The position numbers and the translations under genes were made by a program. 64,000 nucleotides of DNA, taken from positions 12,567,264 through 12,631,263 of the forward strand of contig NC_092583.1 of the NCBI RefSeq assembly GCF_037975245.1, in the 5' to 3' direction. The notes below the pieces were generated by a model, which did not search any database, was not told the origin of the DNA, and saw only the letters and a list, made by a program, of their open reading frames with translations. Source of the DNA: Apostichopus japonicus. Lineage: Eukaryota > Echinodermata > Holothuroidea > Aspidochirotida > Stichopodidae. Shown here one piece after another: positions 28,801 through 37,100 of the stretch. Position 1 is the stretch's first letter. Each line of letters opens with the position of its first letter.

Positions 28801-31621
28801 TCGTAAGTGTAAATCAATTTAATAAGAAAAATGAGGTTCAAGTGTATCATTGTGCAAGTCTTTTACATAAATACTGTTTTGTAAAAATGTTTTATGTAAT
28901 TGGTTTTACCCAGAACTTAACGGGCCTGATGTTTTGATCCTGGAAGGCTGGAAGGATCTGCTTCAGAGGCTAATTGAAAACACATCAGGAGATGCTTTTC
29001 CTTCCTCCACCCCTCTCACCCTCTCCATCTTCTCTATCCACATTCACAGCTTTACCTCCTAATCCTCTTTCCCATACTCATTACCTTCTTGCCCTTAATC
29101 CAATCAATCCTCTTAATTAAGCTCTTAATCCTCTCATCGTTTCTCCCTTTCATCTCACCTCTCCATTTATTGCTTATTTGTCCAATTTAACTCTTTTCTT
29201 ATTTTGTTTTTGTTTGTTAGCCAATTTGCATACATGCATATGCATGACGTGTTTTGTGTGTGGCAACAGCTCATATTTTTTCTGTATCTCTCCAGTTGCA
29301 GAGACAGTTGTAACTTAACTCTCAATGTGTTCTTAGTTTGTTTTTGTTTGTTAGATAATTTGCATACATGCATATGCATGACATGTTTTGTTTATGGCAA
29401 GGGTCATATTTTTTTCTTTGACATATTATTTTCCGTTATCTTCTCAGTTGCAAAGATGGTTTTGAGGGAACTCTGTGTGAAAAGTTTGTTGGAGTAAGCC
29501 CAGAGGATGGTGGATCAGGTAAAAAAAAAAAAACAGTTTATATTGTTTTTTTTTGTTGTAAGTTTTTAATGTTGTTGTTGTTGTTGTAACAATTTATGAA
29601 ATGGATTATTCAAATTCATTTTTAAATTGTAATTCATTGGTTAAACTGTTTAGTCCAAATGCTTGATTGACATTAAAATTTTAAGCTTAGGCTTTTGGGA
29701 TTTACTAAAATTCAGATTTCAAATATTTTCATTTGTATGTAAATTTAAAACACAAAAAAGAATCTATCTATTGTTATTTTCATTTCAGATACCGCTATTA
29801 TTATCTTACTGGCCATAATTGCTATTGTCGTCATCCTAGCACTTCTATTGGCTACGCTTCTCTTTATGTTCATCAGAAAACGAGCGTAAGTGTGACCATT
29901 TTGCTATAAAGTCACTCACCCAGACACATCTGCCATGAGTGTTACAGCCCTAGTATTAAGTACTTGTTTCAAAAAAGTTCCACATTAATCTCTTAAAAAA
30001 ACGCCTAAAGCAACTGTTGCGACACATTAAATGCAATGAGCTATTTGTGAATAATCGTGCTCATCTTGTTTCAGAGGCACGACCCAAACCTTCAACAGTC
30101 ATTCGGTAAACCAACAGAATGACTGTTTTACTTCCAGACTAAACATTGTTGAAAGTCAAAGTTCAAAATGTGGATATAAAAGACTCAAACTGCTATTGTA
30201 ATTATAAAACTATTATTCTACCTGTAATGGGTAAGAGAAACTATTGTGTAAATTTTTTTGTGTATGCACCAAGTGTACAGTCCAAGCTACTGTAAAGAGC
30301 AGCCATGTTTGTGTGATCAAAAACTTAACTATTAATCCAGCTCAATCCTGTAACATCAAAATACGTTTCCAATGAATCAGTCAGTCAGTGCAAAAAACCA
30401 GACAGATTCCTCTAAGGCAGGGGTGGACACGAAACTTGATTTGTGGGATGCTGTGAAATTTTGTACCCATATCCATGGTGGATGTTCCTACTCCCAAAAA
30501 ATACAGACATATGGCAGTATATGTAGGAAAACAAATGATAATAAACCTATCCATGATGTTTGTCCATGTGTTGTAATGGTTCAAAGTAGAAAGTAAATAC
30601 CAAACTCCTCAAACTATACATTATATCATGTCTTCCGTTGCTATAGGCTAAACCTTCGCCGGCTGCGTTTGGTAGGGTTTTGAAAGCGTTCCCGCAGGTC
30701 GCAGAAAGTTTGCTCTAGAGCCCACCTTACCTAGTTTACAATATGCAGTGCCCCTGCTATAAGGTGCAGAATGAAGTCCAAAGTGGGACAAATGGAAACC
30801 CCCTATTATTTTGTCTTCTTGTAATCACAGGAAGAAGCCATCACAAGGAGCAGCCTACTACTCTAACGATACTAATGTTGTGCTGGATGCAGCCGGCCCA
30901 TCATCTAATGGAGGAGTTACTACCGTCAGTTCGGTGAGTCGGTCGTAATATGGGTTTGAAAAAGGGTCACATTTTAAACTTCTGTGCTGTGGATATATTG
31001 CAAACAATCGGTTAGCGCTAAAATAATGTCATATTTACACATGCTAATGCAGCTGTCAGTCAAGTCTGTCATTGGGCCCGCCCTATTAGGAAAAAATCAA
31101 AATATCTAAATAAGATGAGAACTTTGTAGATTTAACTGATGACGTACTGCCAGGTGAAGCTAAATTAGTTTTTGTTTTTAGTGAAAAATTTATGTTTTAA
31201 TTTGGAAAAGAGGGTTGGTTGGAAGAGGGGCTAAAAGCCCAGAGATCTCTGGTTTAAAGTATTTGCTCCTGTCAGATTCGTTTATAATTCCCCTCCCCGT
31301 TTTGTATGTTTTCATTTTCTTCATCTCTAGTTTTCATTCTTTTTTTCTTTGCAGGACGTACCTAGATCTATGGCGTACACCAATCCACATTTCGTCGCAG
31401 ATATCGGTGCAGTCGGAGGAACGGACGCCGTGGAGTATGCAAACGTCGCCGAGAAACTGGAGATGCCCGAAAAGGTCAGCCTACCGTACAACCTGTACGT
31501 ACCCTCGGACCTCATACCCCAAGCGCACCCCGTGGAACCACCACCGGCCTACACCACCCACGGAGGAGATTTTGATGAAATTCCAATAAAGGAGGACTTA
31601 GAAAGAAACATGCAAAGTTAA
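1201..31621 (+). CDS. LRP2: LRP2/megalin-like LDL receptor-related protein, C-terminal part (32 exons)
   Basis: Giant endocytic receptor that takes up protein and lipoprotein ligands through calcium-binding LDLa modules; YWTD propellers release ligand at low pH. Exons: 1201-1326, 2736-2852, 4439-4555, 4704-4838, 5809-6073, 6764-6892, 7170-7340, 8676-8911, 9523-9759, 10621-10737, 11167-11289, 12494-12616, 13867-13986, 16052-16174, 16676-16792, 17775-17891, 19293-19412, 19818-19940, 20753-20869, 21719-21838, 22597-22728, 23443-23583, 23951-24089, 24560-24748, 25544-25776, 26697-26885, 27809-27943, 28709-28802, 29448-29518, 29789-29885, 30831-30933, 31355-31621. All junctions are GT-AG and phase-compatible, giving about 1,546 residues and TAA. 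Seen: module order and cysteine spacing. Known: both LRP1 and LRP2 have eleven LDLa in the last cluster, but LRP1 has six further EGF modules after the one that follows its last propeller, where LRP2 has one. Only one is present here, so LRP2 is favoured. Odd: the tail is much shorter than in vertebrate LRP2. The 5' end is outside the window. Confidence 0.9.
1768..2190 (-). mobile_element. Non-LTR retrotransposon remnant, reverse transcriptase C-terminal zinc-binding region
   Basis: On the minus strand, the frame over 1975-2190 reads [17 protein letters not shown], then a Cys-x2-Cys...His...Cys pattern ([18 protein letters not shown]). This is the zinc-binding module that follows the reverse transcriptase in L1/Tx1-type LINEs. 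A second frame over 1768-1962 ([25 protein letters not shown]) resembles the helical tail that normally follows it, so a frameshift lies near 1965-1975. The upstream end is lost where the 16-bp minisatellite begins at about 2191. It is a dead fragment inside an LRP2 intron. Confidence 0.7.
2191..2720. repeat. 16-bp minisatellite, about 33 copies
   Basis: Tandem unit TGTATCCATTGGTCCG. The left third has the variant TGTATCGATTGGTCCG, giving two homogeneous blocks; degenerate units (TGTATTGATTGATC) occur at 1551-1590. Because 16 is not a multiple of three and the unit lacks stops, long open frames exist on both strands; they are not genes. The array ends only 15 bases before the acceptor of the LDLa exon at 2736. 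Confidence 0.95.
3095..4090. repeat. C-rich tandem repeat, about 17-bp unit
   Basis: About 1 kb of units like CTCACACCCAACCTCCC, with several length variants (TTCCTCACACCCAACCTCC, CACCCATCCTCCACTCTCAT). The plus strand has almost no G, so the strands are strongly asymmetric. It fills the middle of the LRP2 intron 2853-4438. The 355-residue open frame here is an artefact of the repeat. Confidence 0.95.
4865..5257. mobile_element. MITE-like DNA transposon with CAGTGGCGGAGC termini
   Basis: The left end CAGTGGCGGAGC and right end GCTCCACCACTG are inverted with one mismatch. The flanks repeat a 21-base target-like sequence (4844-4864 and 5258-5278, starting TTTGCTTTG) with one difference. An internal segment at 4919-4971 (GCGGAGCGCCACCACAGGTTGG) reappears inverted near 42890, showing a dispersed family. 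No transposase is encoded. Terminal sequence style suggests hAT, but the flanking duplication is longer than the 8 bp usual for hAT. Confidence 0.65.
5809..8911 (+). CDS. LRP2: LRP2 exons: six-bladed YWTD beta-propeller
   Basis: Exons 5809-6073, 6764-6892, 7170-7340 and 8676-8911 encode one propeller. Blade signatures in order are LYFTD, LYYTD, VFWTDWG, LYWTD and VYWTDW, with DGS turns and WPNGITIDY between them. In this family propellers stabilise the EGF neighbours and drive ligand release in endosomes. The exon boundaries fall just before the YWTD strand (phase 2), unlike the phase-1 LDLa exons, as in vertebrate relatives. The ending [15 protein letters not shown] leads to the EGF of the next exon. 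Confidence 0.9.
8114..8599. mobile_element. MITE-like element with 6-bp target duplication
   Basis: The left end CAGGCATGAGACTCTTCCGC and right end GGCTCAGTCTCATCCCTG are imperfect inverted repeats. Both flanks carry TTACAG (8108-8113 and 8600-8605). The interior has long T-rich runs and no coding capacity. Related left ends occur near 19482 (GGCATGAGC) and 20484 (CAGGCATGAGC), so this is a repeated family. Confidence 0.6.
9523..9759 (+). CDS. LRP2: LRP2 exon: EGF module fused with first LDLa of the 11-repeat cluster
   Basis: One exon carries an EGF module ([19 protein letters not shown]) and then a complete LDLa ([16 protein letters not shown]). The same junction, a propeller-closing EGF running straight into the first LDLa of cluster IV, is found in LRP1 and LRP2. 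The LDLa has the tyrosine-rich stretch YCYPFYLQ in place of the more usual CIP..W, so its ligand face may differ. Confidence 0.9.
10621..20869 (+). CDS. LRP2: LRP2 exons: ten single-module LDLa exons of the last ligand-binding cluster
   Basis: Ten exons each encode one LDLa module, all phase 1 to phase 1: 10621-10737, 11167-11289, 12494-12616, 13867-13986, 16052-16174, 16676-16792, 17775-17891, 19293-19412, 19818-19940, 20753-20869. Each has six cysteines and an acidic calcium loop such as [31 protein letters not shown] or [10 protein letters not shown]. With the LDLa of exon 9523-9759 they make eleven, the number in the last cluster of LRP1 and LRP2. In 19818-19940 the final cysteine codon is split by the intron (T|GC), leaving a very short linker to the next module. 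Several of these introns hold large tandem arrays. Confidence 0.92.
11620..11990 (+). mobile_element. CR1/L2-like LINE 3' fragment
   Basis: The frame reads [11 protein letters not shown], then [20 protein letters not shown], and a degraded C-terminus. This is the conserved end of the ORF2 protein of CR1/L2-type non-LTR elements (APRLWNSLP motif). It is followed by a 3' tail containing GGCGCTATATAAAAATTATG and ATT repeats. It is truncated at the 5' end, as usual for dead copies, and lies in the intron 11290-12493. Confidence 0.75.
12705..13377. repeat. 63-66-bp minisatellite, about 10-11 copies
   Basis: The unit contains GGGTTACTGCACTCAGGGTGG, then TTACAGCAGGTACAC, ACAACCTGTTGTCAATGCTG. Units of 63 and 66 bp alternate because of small indels (GTGTGG or GTGTGGTGG; ACACTTAC or ACACATAGT). 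Each unit contains CAGGTAC, which resembles a splice-site core. Open frames on both strands are repeat artefacts. Confidence 0.93.
14030..16070. repeat. 105-125-bp tandem array merging into an LDLa exon
   Basis: About 18 units share AGATCAAGTGACCTGTGTTC, then GGTGAGGAGAAGTTGGGAT, CAGATTATCTCCAATTAATT and TTTCATTTGTGTAATATT. A higher-order duplication of about 887 bp is visible: the block at 14401 reappears at 15288. The last unit runs into the authentic exon at 16052 (AGATGAAGTGACCTGTGACC), so the array is made of copies of that intron-exon boundary. It fills almost the whole intron 13987-16051. Confidence 0.93.
16930..17000. mobile_element. Possible hAT-type transposon end
   Basis: CAGGGGTGCGCAAACTTTTT at 16930 resembles the terminal sequence of many hAT elements. 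No matching inverted end was found downstream, so only one terminus is supported. It lies in an LRP2 intron. Confidence 0.3.
18150..18710. repeat. 24-bp minisatellite, about 23 copies
   Basis: The unit GGGATCACAATAAAGGTGATTGCA has many substitutions (ACGGATCAC, AATGATGAT, AGAGATCACAGCAAAG). Each unit contains GTGAT and ATCAC about 6 bases apart, so units can fold. The unit length is a multiple of three, giving repetitive open frames that are not genes. It lies in the LRP2 intron 17892-19292. Confidence 0.92.
21719..22728 (+). CDS. LRP2: LRP2 exons: EGF pair before the last propeller
   Basis: Exon 21719-21838 encodes an EGF module ([19 protein letters not shown]). Exon 22597-22728 encodes a calcium-binding EGF ([19 protein letters not shown], then [10 protein letters not shown]). 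The second matches the consensus D-x-N/D-E/Q and the aromatic SYECRC of calcium-binding EGFs. The pair joins the eleven-LDLa cluster to the final propeller, as in LRP1/LRP2. Confidence 0.9.
21949..22257 (+). mobile_element. tRNA-derived SINE
   Basis: An internal RNA polymerase III promoter is visible: A box TGGCTAAGGCG (21961-21971) and B box GGTTCGATTCC (21997-22007) with a tRNA-like stretch between them. A unique body follows (CCTTGGGCAAGATGCTTTAT, GGTACCTGTGAGGTAACTTG). The tail GTATAAAGCGCTCTATAAAA is followed by an AT-rich end. The tail resembles the 3' ends of the LINE fragments at 11990 and 34137. This copy looks nearly complete. Confidence 0.85.
23443..26885 (+). CDS. LRP2: LRP2 exons: last YWTD beta-propeller, with RRKR motif
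   Basis: Exons 23443-23583, 23951-24089, 24560-24748, 25544-25776 and 26697-26885. Recognisable strands: [53 protein letters not shown] and YIYWTTNS. Several WTD cores are degenerate (FFVD, YFTD, YWID, YWCD), as is common in the last LRP2 propeller. Exon 24560-24748 has an insertion in the strand loop containing [13 protein letters not shown] (RRKR at 24615-24626), a furin consensus. The last donor is GTACGT at 26886; an alternative GT four bases on is weaker. Confidence 0.88.
25190..25385 (-). mobile_element. tRNA-derived SINE head, minus strand
   Basis: On the minus strand the A box TGGCCGAGTGG (25372-25382) and B box GGTTTCGATACC (25316-25327) are separated by a tRNA-like segment with a long variable arm. 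The following body has no coding capacity, and its 3' limit is uncertain. It lies in the LRP2 intron 24749-25543. Confidence 0.6.
25755..26336. repeat. 83-bp tandem array of an exon-intron (donor) boundary, 7 copies
   Basis: GGTTTGAT starts recur at 25755, 25838, 25921, 26004, 26087, 26170 and 26253, exactly 83 bp apart. The first copy includes the last 22 bases of the authentic propeller exon and its donor (CTTTAAGTGAGTAAAAC). Later copies keep AGTGAGTAAAAC or GGTGAGTAAAAC, except the seventh, which has GTGAGAAAAAC. Units also contain TTTCTACTTCAGGAATG, an acceptor-like tract. Confidence 0.95.
26570..26660. repeat. Microsatellites (GT)n and (AT)n
   Basis: Short GTGTGTGTGTGTATGTATG tract, then ATATATATATATATATAT, about 40-100 bases upstream of the acceptor at 26696. 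Confidence 0.85.
27809..29518 (+). CDS. LRP2: LRP2 exons: two EGF-like modules and Thr-rich stalk before the membrane
   Basis: Exon 27809-27943 is the propeller-closing EGF ([20 protein letters not shown], then [14 protein letters not shown]). Exon 28709-28802 gives a proline/threonine linker ([15 protein letters not shown]) and starts a second EGF. Exon 29448-29518 completes it ([14 protein letters not shown]). [10 protein letters not shown] and a single further EGF agree with the LRP2 membrane-proximal region rather than LRP1. The threonine run could be O-glycosylated (inference). Confidence 0.88.
29789..29885 (+). CDS. LRP2: LRP2 exon: transmembrane helix
   Basis: Encodes [20 protein letters not shown] and continues [13 protein letters not shown]. 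This is one long hydrophobic helix of about 25 residues followed by a basic stop-transfer RKR. It makes the protein a type I membrane receptor with the small C-terminal part in the cytosol. Confidence 0.95.
30075..30201 (+). CDS. LRP2: Possible alternative terminal exon of LRP2
   Basis: A good acceptor (TCTTGTTTCAG) is followed by a segment whose phase fits exon 29789-29885. It encodes about 41 residues (starting [10 protein letters not shown]) to TAA at 30199-30201, with an AATAAA at 30540-30545. Using it would replace the normal tail, removing the NPxF and PPxY motifs. A GTAAAC at 30106 could act as donor, but it leaves phase 0, which does not fit exon 30831. Weak evidence; it may simply be intron. 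Confidence 0.28.
30831..31621 (+). CDS. LRP2: LRP2 exons: cytoplasmic tail and stop codon
   Basis: Exons 30831-30933 and 31355-31621 encode a tail of about 125 residues ending NMQS and TAA. It has AYTNPHF (NPxF at 31382-31393), a variant of the NPxY signal that binds PTB adaptors and clathrin machinery. It also has PPPAY (31538-31552), a PPxY motif of the kind bound by WW-domain ubiquitin ligases. Vertebrate LRP2 tails are about 200 residues with two NPxY motifs, so this tail is reduced. Motif roles are inferred from the family. Confidence 0.88.
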
Positions 31622-33340
31622 GAATAAGGAAATTTGAAGAAAACAAACGTGAGAAAAGAAAAGAGAAAGAAAATAAAAACAAGCTTACAAAAGCGGTGAT
31701 TCTAACTGGATCCACGGATCTAACTGGATTACAGAGGATGCTACATCTCATAGCGGAGCACACTTGTTAAAAAGTTTCTCAAAGAACTGAAAACTTTCCC
31801 TTCTGAGGATGAGAAATTGTCCTTTGAGTGGTTGTCAATGCTTTTGTTTCCCTGTGTTTTGATAAATTTGCCTTTGAATACTGCAAGGAGAAAGAGAGAC
31901 AGTTTTAAGCATTGACATTAAATCAAGTAGAATTTGTTCTTTTTGTATTCAATTTTTTTTTTTAAATTTCTATGAATCTGTTCTTTGAAAAAGAACATTT
32001 TTAGTTTTAATTGTGCCTTTTTTTTTTTATTTCGGAGAGTCAACTGCAATTGCATTGAGGTTAAAATGTAGTAATGTTGTATCAAATGTATTATGTTAAA
32101 GCTTTAAATCTTTTATCTTTCTTTAAAACCTATTCTTTGAAAGAGGCCTTTTTTTGTAATTTTAGCCATCACAGATCAGACTGTAAGGCCAGCAATGCGT
32201 TGTGGCCCAGTTAAGAGTTAACTAGATATTACGGAGTGTTATACTGCGGGTTAAGAGATTTTATTTCGGCAAATTGTTTTATTCTAACGATCTATGCAAA
32301 AACGGTTGTAATTCTCGGTGCTTCGGAAAATGGAGATTTTCTTTTACAAATTTAGCGTTGTGTGGGTTAAGAGTTTACCACTGGCATTAACAATAGAAGT
32401 TGTTGATATTCCTTATAATTAGCTAGATATCTGGGGTACTGTGGTATCTTGTAAGGAATCCATTCACAATCTCTGTATTTCTTGTTATTAAAGCCTCTTG
32501 TGTATTTTCATGGTCTTAAATGGAGACAAGGGTATGGTATGTTGAAACAAAGTTGACACACAAGATTATAGAAGTTGCCGAGTTTTCGGTTCATATCAGA
32601 GGAACTTGTAGATACAATTACAGATATATATATATATTATACATTTCATTTTCCTTTAGTACTTTGTCTAGACATATCACCACTACCTCCCCTCCCGCCC
32701 CCCCCCCCCTCATCCCTCTCTTTTTGAGAAGGATAACAAGTTGAAATTTTTTACCACAACAAAAAAAGGGGGAGAAAAGACTAAAAACGACTGCAAACCA
32801 CAAGTGTGCCTTTCAGAAGGACCAATTTTGTAGCATTTATACCGATCATCACCTTCTTTGGAATAACGTCAAAGATTTTTCAGCAGTTTCATGAATAAAC
32901 TCAAAACCAAAATCATTCTAGATGATCAAGAAACTGGTCATCCCTGGGGCAAAACCTAAAGGATAATTTTTGTCATCACAAACATTTTGACATTTCAACT
33001 TCAGGAAAATCCTTCCACGAGAGAAAAGCAATCATGCCCTGCATCAGAGCTATAATATAAAATGTTCTGGACTATATTATTTGACATTTATTGTACCTTC
33101 TCACATTTCTGGCTTGAATTTTTAGCAGGTCTGTATTTAGACTTTGTTTATAGTCTGAGAGGTTCTAGAAAATGTTACATTATCTAGGCTTATCACAAAA
33201 ATCCATATTGCCTACATTTTTTAACTGAAATCCTGCTAGCACTTGGTGTTAAATTGTAAATTTACAAGTATCTCTCTTAAGATTTTATCCAGTAAATGAT
33301 AAAATAAAGATAGAGCCATCTCCACTAATTAGGTGGCTCT
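31622..33340 (+). other. Probable LRP2 3' UTR
   Basis: AT-rich sequence with no supported coding exon follows the LRP2 stop. The first well-placed polyadenylation signal candidate is AATAAA at 33303-33308, followed by a hairpin (33312-33340). Earlier AATAAA-like sequences (for example near 31670) could also be used, so the end is uncertain. Confidence 0.5.
33303..33340 (+). terminator. AATAAA polyadenylation signal with adjacent stem-loop
   Basis: AATAAA (33303-33308) is followed by AGAGCCATCT, a 9-base loop, and AGGTGGCTCT, a 10-bp stem with one G-T pair. It is a plausible 3' end for LRP2 transcripts. Confidence 0.4.
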
Positions 33341-33960
33341 TTCTTAATTGTTTTTCTTTTAGCTGGCTCACAATGTCTATAGCTATCATGAATGCATATG
33401 AATATAGAGAAATGTGAAACAATTGTAATAATAATAACTATAATAATATTTTGAAGGTACTGACATGGTCGCAAAATTAAACATTGTCATGTTCTAACAT
33501 TAATGTCTCCACAGATCTTTGTTACATCCTGTTACTTGCTTTATTATTTTTGGGTGAAAAAAATTGAACAATATGGATTTTTTAAAAATTGCATAAAATA
33601 CTCCAGAATGGTGGAGTAATTATTATCATCAAGTTGATTGTTGGTTTCTTGTGATTACCAAAGATTTTGAACAGCAACATTTTTTTTATTAGAGGGTGAA
33701 AGTGGGTTGTTTGGTCCTTTCCATACCATATGCACAAACTGTCATGATACTTGGTGCATGACATCATGCTATCGCAGACACGGGCAAAACTTATCTATGT
33801 AGTCCATCATGTTTTGTAAAATTATTCTATTTTGCATCCGTTTTGTTGTTCTTAGAATTTGTTACTATTGATTTTAAAGAGAGACTGGGTTTGCACTTGT
33901 TTAGATTAATATTTTAATATTGGTTTGTTAGTGGGTTTGTTTGTTTGTTTCATAACCAAC

Positions 33961-34137
33961 AGTTCTTTGGAACTCACTTCCACTGCACATCAAGTCGGCT
34001 CCCAACGTTAACATTTTCAAAAACAGACTCAAAACACATCTATTTTTGACTGCCAACCCTGAGCACTAGCGTCACTAAGCATTGGTTTTCCTCTGGATAT
34101 TGGCGCTATATAAATTTGCATTTATTATTATTATTTT
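33961..34137 (+). mobile_element. CR1/L2-like LINE 3' end
   Basis: One frame reads LWNSLPLHIKSAPNVNIFKN, then RLKTHLF and a stop at 34068. This is the C-terminus of CR1/L2-type ORF2. The tail GGCGCTATATAAATTTGCAT plus ATT repeats follows. It is only a 3' stub, typical of 5'-truncated insertion. Confidence 0.75.
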
Positions 34138-37100
34138 AATATTAATCAAGGAGTGGTTTTTTCCATAAGGTACAAAAAAAAGTGCTATAAATTTTGGGAG
34201 TAAATTTTTCAATGAAAGCGTGGTTGTGGTCAAGGCAGTGGATCTACAAAGGAAAAAGTTAAATCTCATATTTGAGATATAATTATAAGCAGCTAGTTGT
34301 GTTTGCAAGGCTAACTCCTGCACCAATCAAATGTTAGTGTTAAAGCAAGACATTAAACAGATGGTGAGTTACTCATTATGCATTTGATACCTCAGGTGGT
34401 TCATTTCATCAAAACAAAACTTACTGGGCTTGGATTTGTAGGTCTACAATACTTGTATGACAGATCCATCTAGCCTCATTTGCATATAGAATAAGGGCTA
34501 ATAAAAAAAATCCCCCAAACTTACCAGAATTGGATATTTATGGGGTACAGCTTACTTGTCTACTCACAACCTTACCACTATTACTCTGCTAAGGGCTGTG
34601 AGAAGGCAACCATGCCAGGAGACAAAATAAAATTTTTATTGTTACCAATCTCCAAGACAAAATTATTGAAATGCCGGCCATCGTCATCGTTAGAGGATAA
34701 AAATGGGATGCATCTTGCATTTGTAATATTGGCTTAGTTGTTTCAGCGATGTCAAGTGGTTTTGATATGGTGAAGTTAATTAGTTTGGTGACCGAGCACA
34801 ACCTGTTGCTTTAATTGAGGAAAAAATGGAATTTTATTTGCTATTGATGTTTAAACTGTGAAATGCTTCTTGCTGCATTTTTGTGGTTTTAACAAATTTA
34901 GTGACATTTTTTTTGATGTCATTGCTTTAAGGTAAATATTTTACATTTCAGAGTGAGATTAGTTAACTTTTAAAAATTATGAATAGCAAGTTAGGTATTT
35001 TTGTCTTTCCTAAATGATACTGACATTGCAAGTCGCGTCTTTCACTCGCAAATTGTTTCTTATAAAGTCATTTCTATGTATCGAGCCTAAGTCTTTCTTG
35101 CTTTATTTCCACTTTGTGAATTTTAAAACAAAAAGTTTCATTTACAGTACTTAAAATAAACCCCGCAATATCCAAGTTAATTAGAGAATGTGTTATATCT
35201 CTTTTATATGCTTTCCTAAAATATTTGCATAAATTTGAATAATGTCCCTTTTATGGTACCTTTTAGTATCGATAAAAAGAACATTTTGCAATTCTAACAG
35301 TTGGAATTGATACACAGCCTGTTAGTATAAATAAAACCTCTACAGAAGGGGCAAAAAGTAACCAGGGGCTCATACCGTTCTATGTGGGACAAGCTAGGCA
35401 GGTAGATTTGGGTAAGAGAATTGAAGTGACAATCTGCTTAGAATTCTCCAAACTTGGAAATGTTTCCCAATATGTTTCAGATTTTGCCCAAAGCTTAACT
35501 ACCTCCCTCCCTCCACCCCCCCCCCCCCACCCCTCCCCCACATCCCATTCTGGGGTACATGGTTATATTGCTAAATGAAGTAGTTGTTGTGGGTACGAGT
35601 CTTCTTTTCTGGTGAAAATTAAATGCAACTTTCTTTAATATAGTCAGTTTGAAAGGATGAACAGGTCTAACTTACCTCCATACCAAAAAGGAAACTAAAG
35701 AGGGTATTGTTCAGGGAATTAGGTGTGGAAATACACATGAAAAATCCAAAAAGAAAACAGAGAAATTGATGTCTCAAATTTCTAACTAATGTATAATATT
35801 GAGTCAAAAAACATCAAACATTTTAGTGAATGTCCCCCCCCCCTTCCCCCCAATATTTGGAACAAATCGCCGCCCCTGGGCAGCATTGCACACTGCTTGT
35901 TGCGAACAAACGAAGCGACTCAGAATGTCAGATTTTGACAGGCATACGAGGAACGAAATGCATATCAGGTAATGAACATTTATGTTAATCTTCACACCTG
36001 AAATGCATAGAAAACTAGATGAAAACATGTCATTCCATTTGTTGATTTTACGCCTCATCCAAACGAAAAGCACACATCACAGTCGTGCCTCGTGACTAGG
36101 CTAGATCACAGATGCACAACCATAGCATTAGGCCTACATTAATAGATCCTACAATTAAATAGAGTAGGCCTACACATATAATGACAAGTTATGCTTCACT
36201 GACTATTTCAGGTTTGCCAATAGTAGTTGTACCAGAGTTCATTGTCTTAAACTTCAGGAGTTAAAAAGTAGGATTAATAATCGGCATAACTATGCGTGTC
36301 GCCTGCCATAAAGTTTTGAAGTGGCCCTATTTTACCGCCCTGTGTGGGCGTTGTCCCTCTCGACCAATCCAAATCGGTTACATGGTTGGCCAAACTCTCT
36401 CTATATACGGCTCTGACTTCTATTTAAAAGTAACGCCCTCTCGTTAACCTTTACCTCGCCAACCGTGTGCACCCTCCGCCATATGAAAATAATGATAGTT
36501 ACAAACAATCGAAAGTTTTCAAGTCGACGAATATTTCTCTTCACAATGTTCATTAAAATGACACATTATGAAAATAGAAATAACTAGATGGGTACCTTGT
36601 TTTATGGAGTAGTTTGCCGAAATTGATTTAAGTTCTGATTGTTTTAAATTTAAATGAACATAACTCGGCTTGTCGCCAATTCCATCGCTCATGGAAAACA
36701 CAATTAGGCTACATGTTTACCATCCCACATGAAACTTTTCATCGTAATTAAACGCGAGTATTTAAGAATGTTTTCATAGGTATTTTCCAAACAGCTTGAG
36801 TTCGCTATATGACCTACATTTACATTTTCTTCGCGACCCGAAAACCTGTCCAACTGTCGTTTCATTTTTTTTTTTAAAAAGATACAACAGGCGTGCTTTG
36901 CACGAAAAACGAAGTATTGTTTCACCCAATGTTATTCATTTTCAACTCCAGTTCCATTTGCATCACGGCCTAGATGTTAATGCTTGAGAACTAATACGGC
37001 ACATCAATTGGTGTACCATCTCCATGGTCCTACCTCAGAAAATACTCAGGTTTCTCAAGGAGTATATTAAATCACCTAAGCAAGGCGGACAAGATTCCAT

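Noticed and set aside
1201-31621. Assignment of the receptor as LRP1
   Set aside because: After the EGF that closes the last propeller there is one further EGF rather than six, and [10 protein letters not shown] with the short stalk fits LRP2. The furin-like motif alone is not enough.
36360-36700. CCAAT-like and TATA-like motifs as a promoter for a gene in 36-39 kb
   Set aside because: No downstream exon with coding character was found on either strand.
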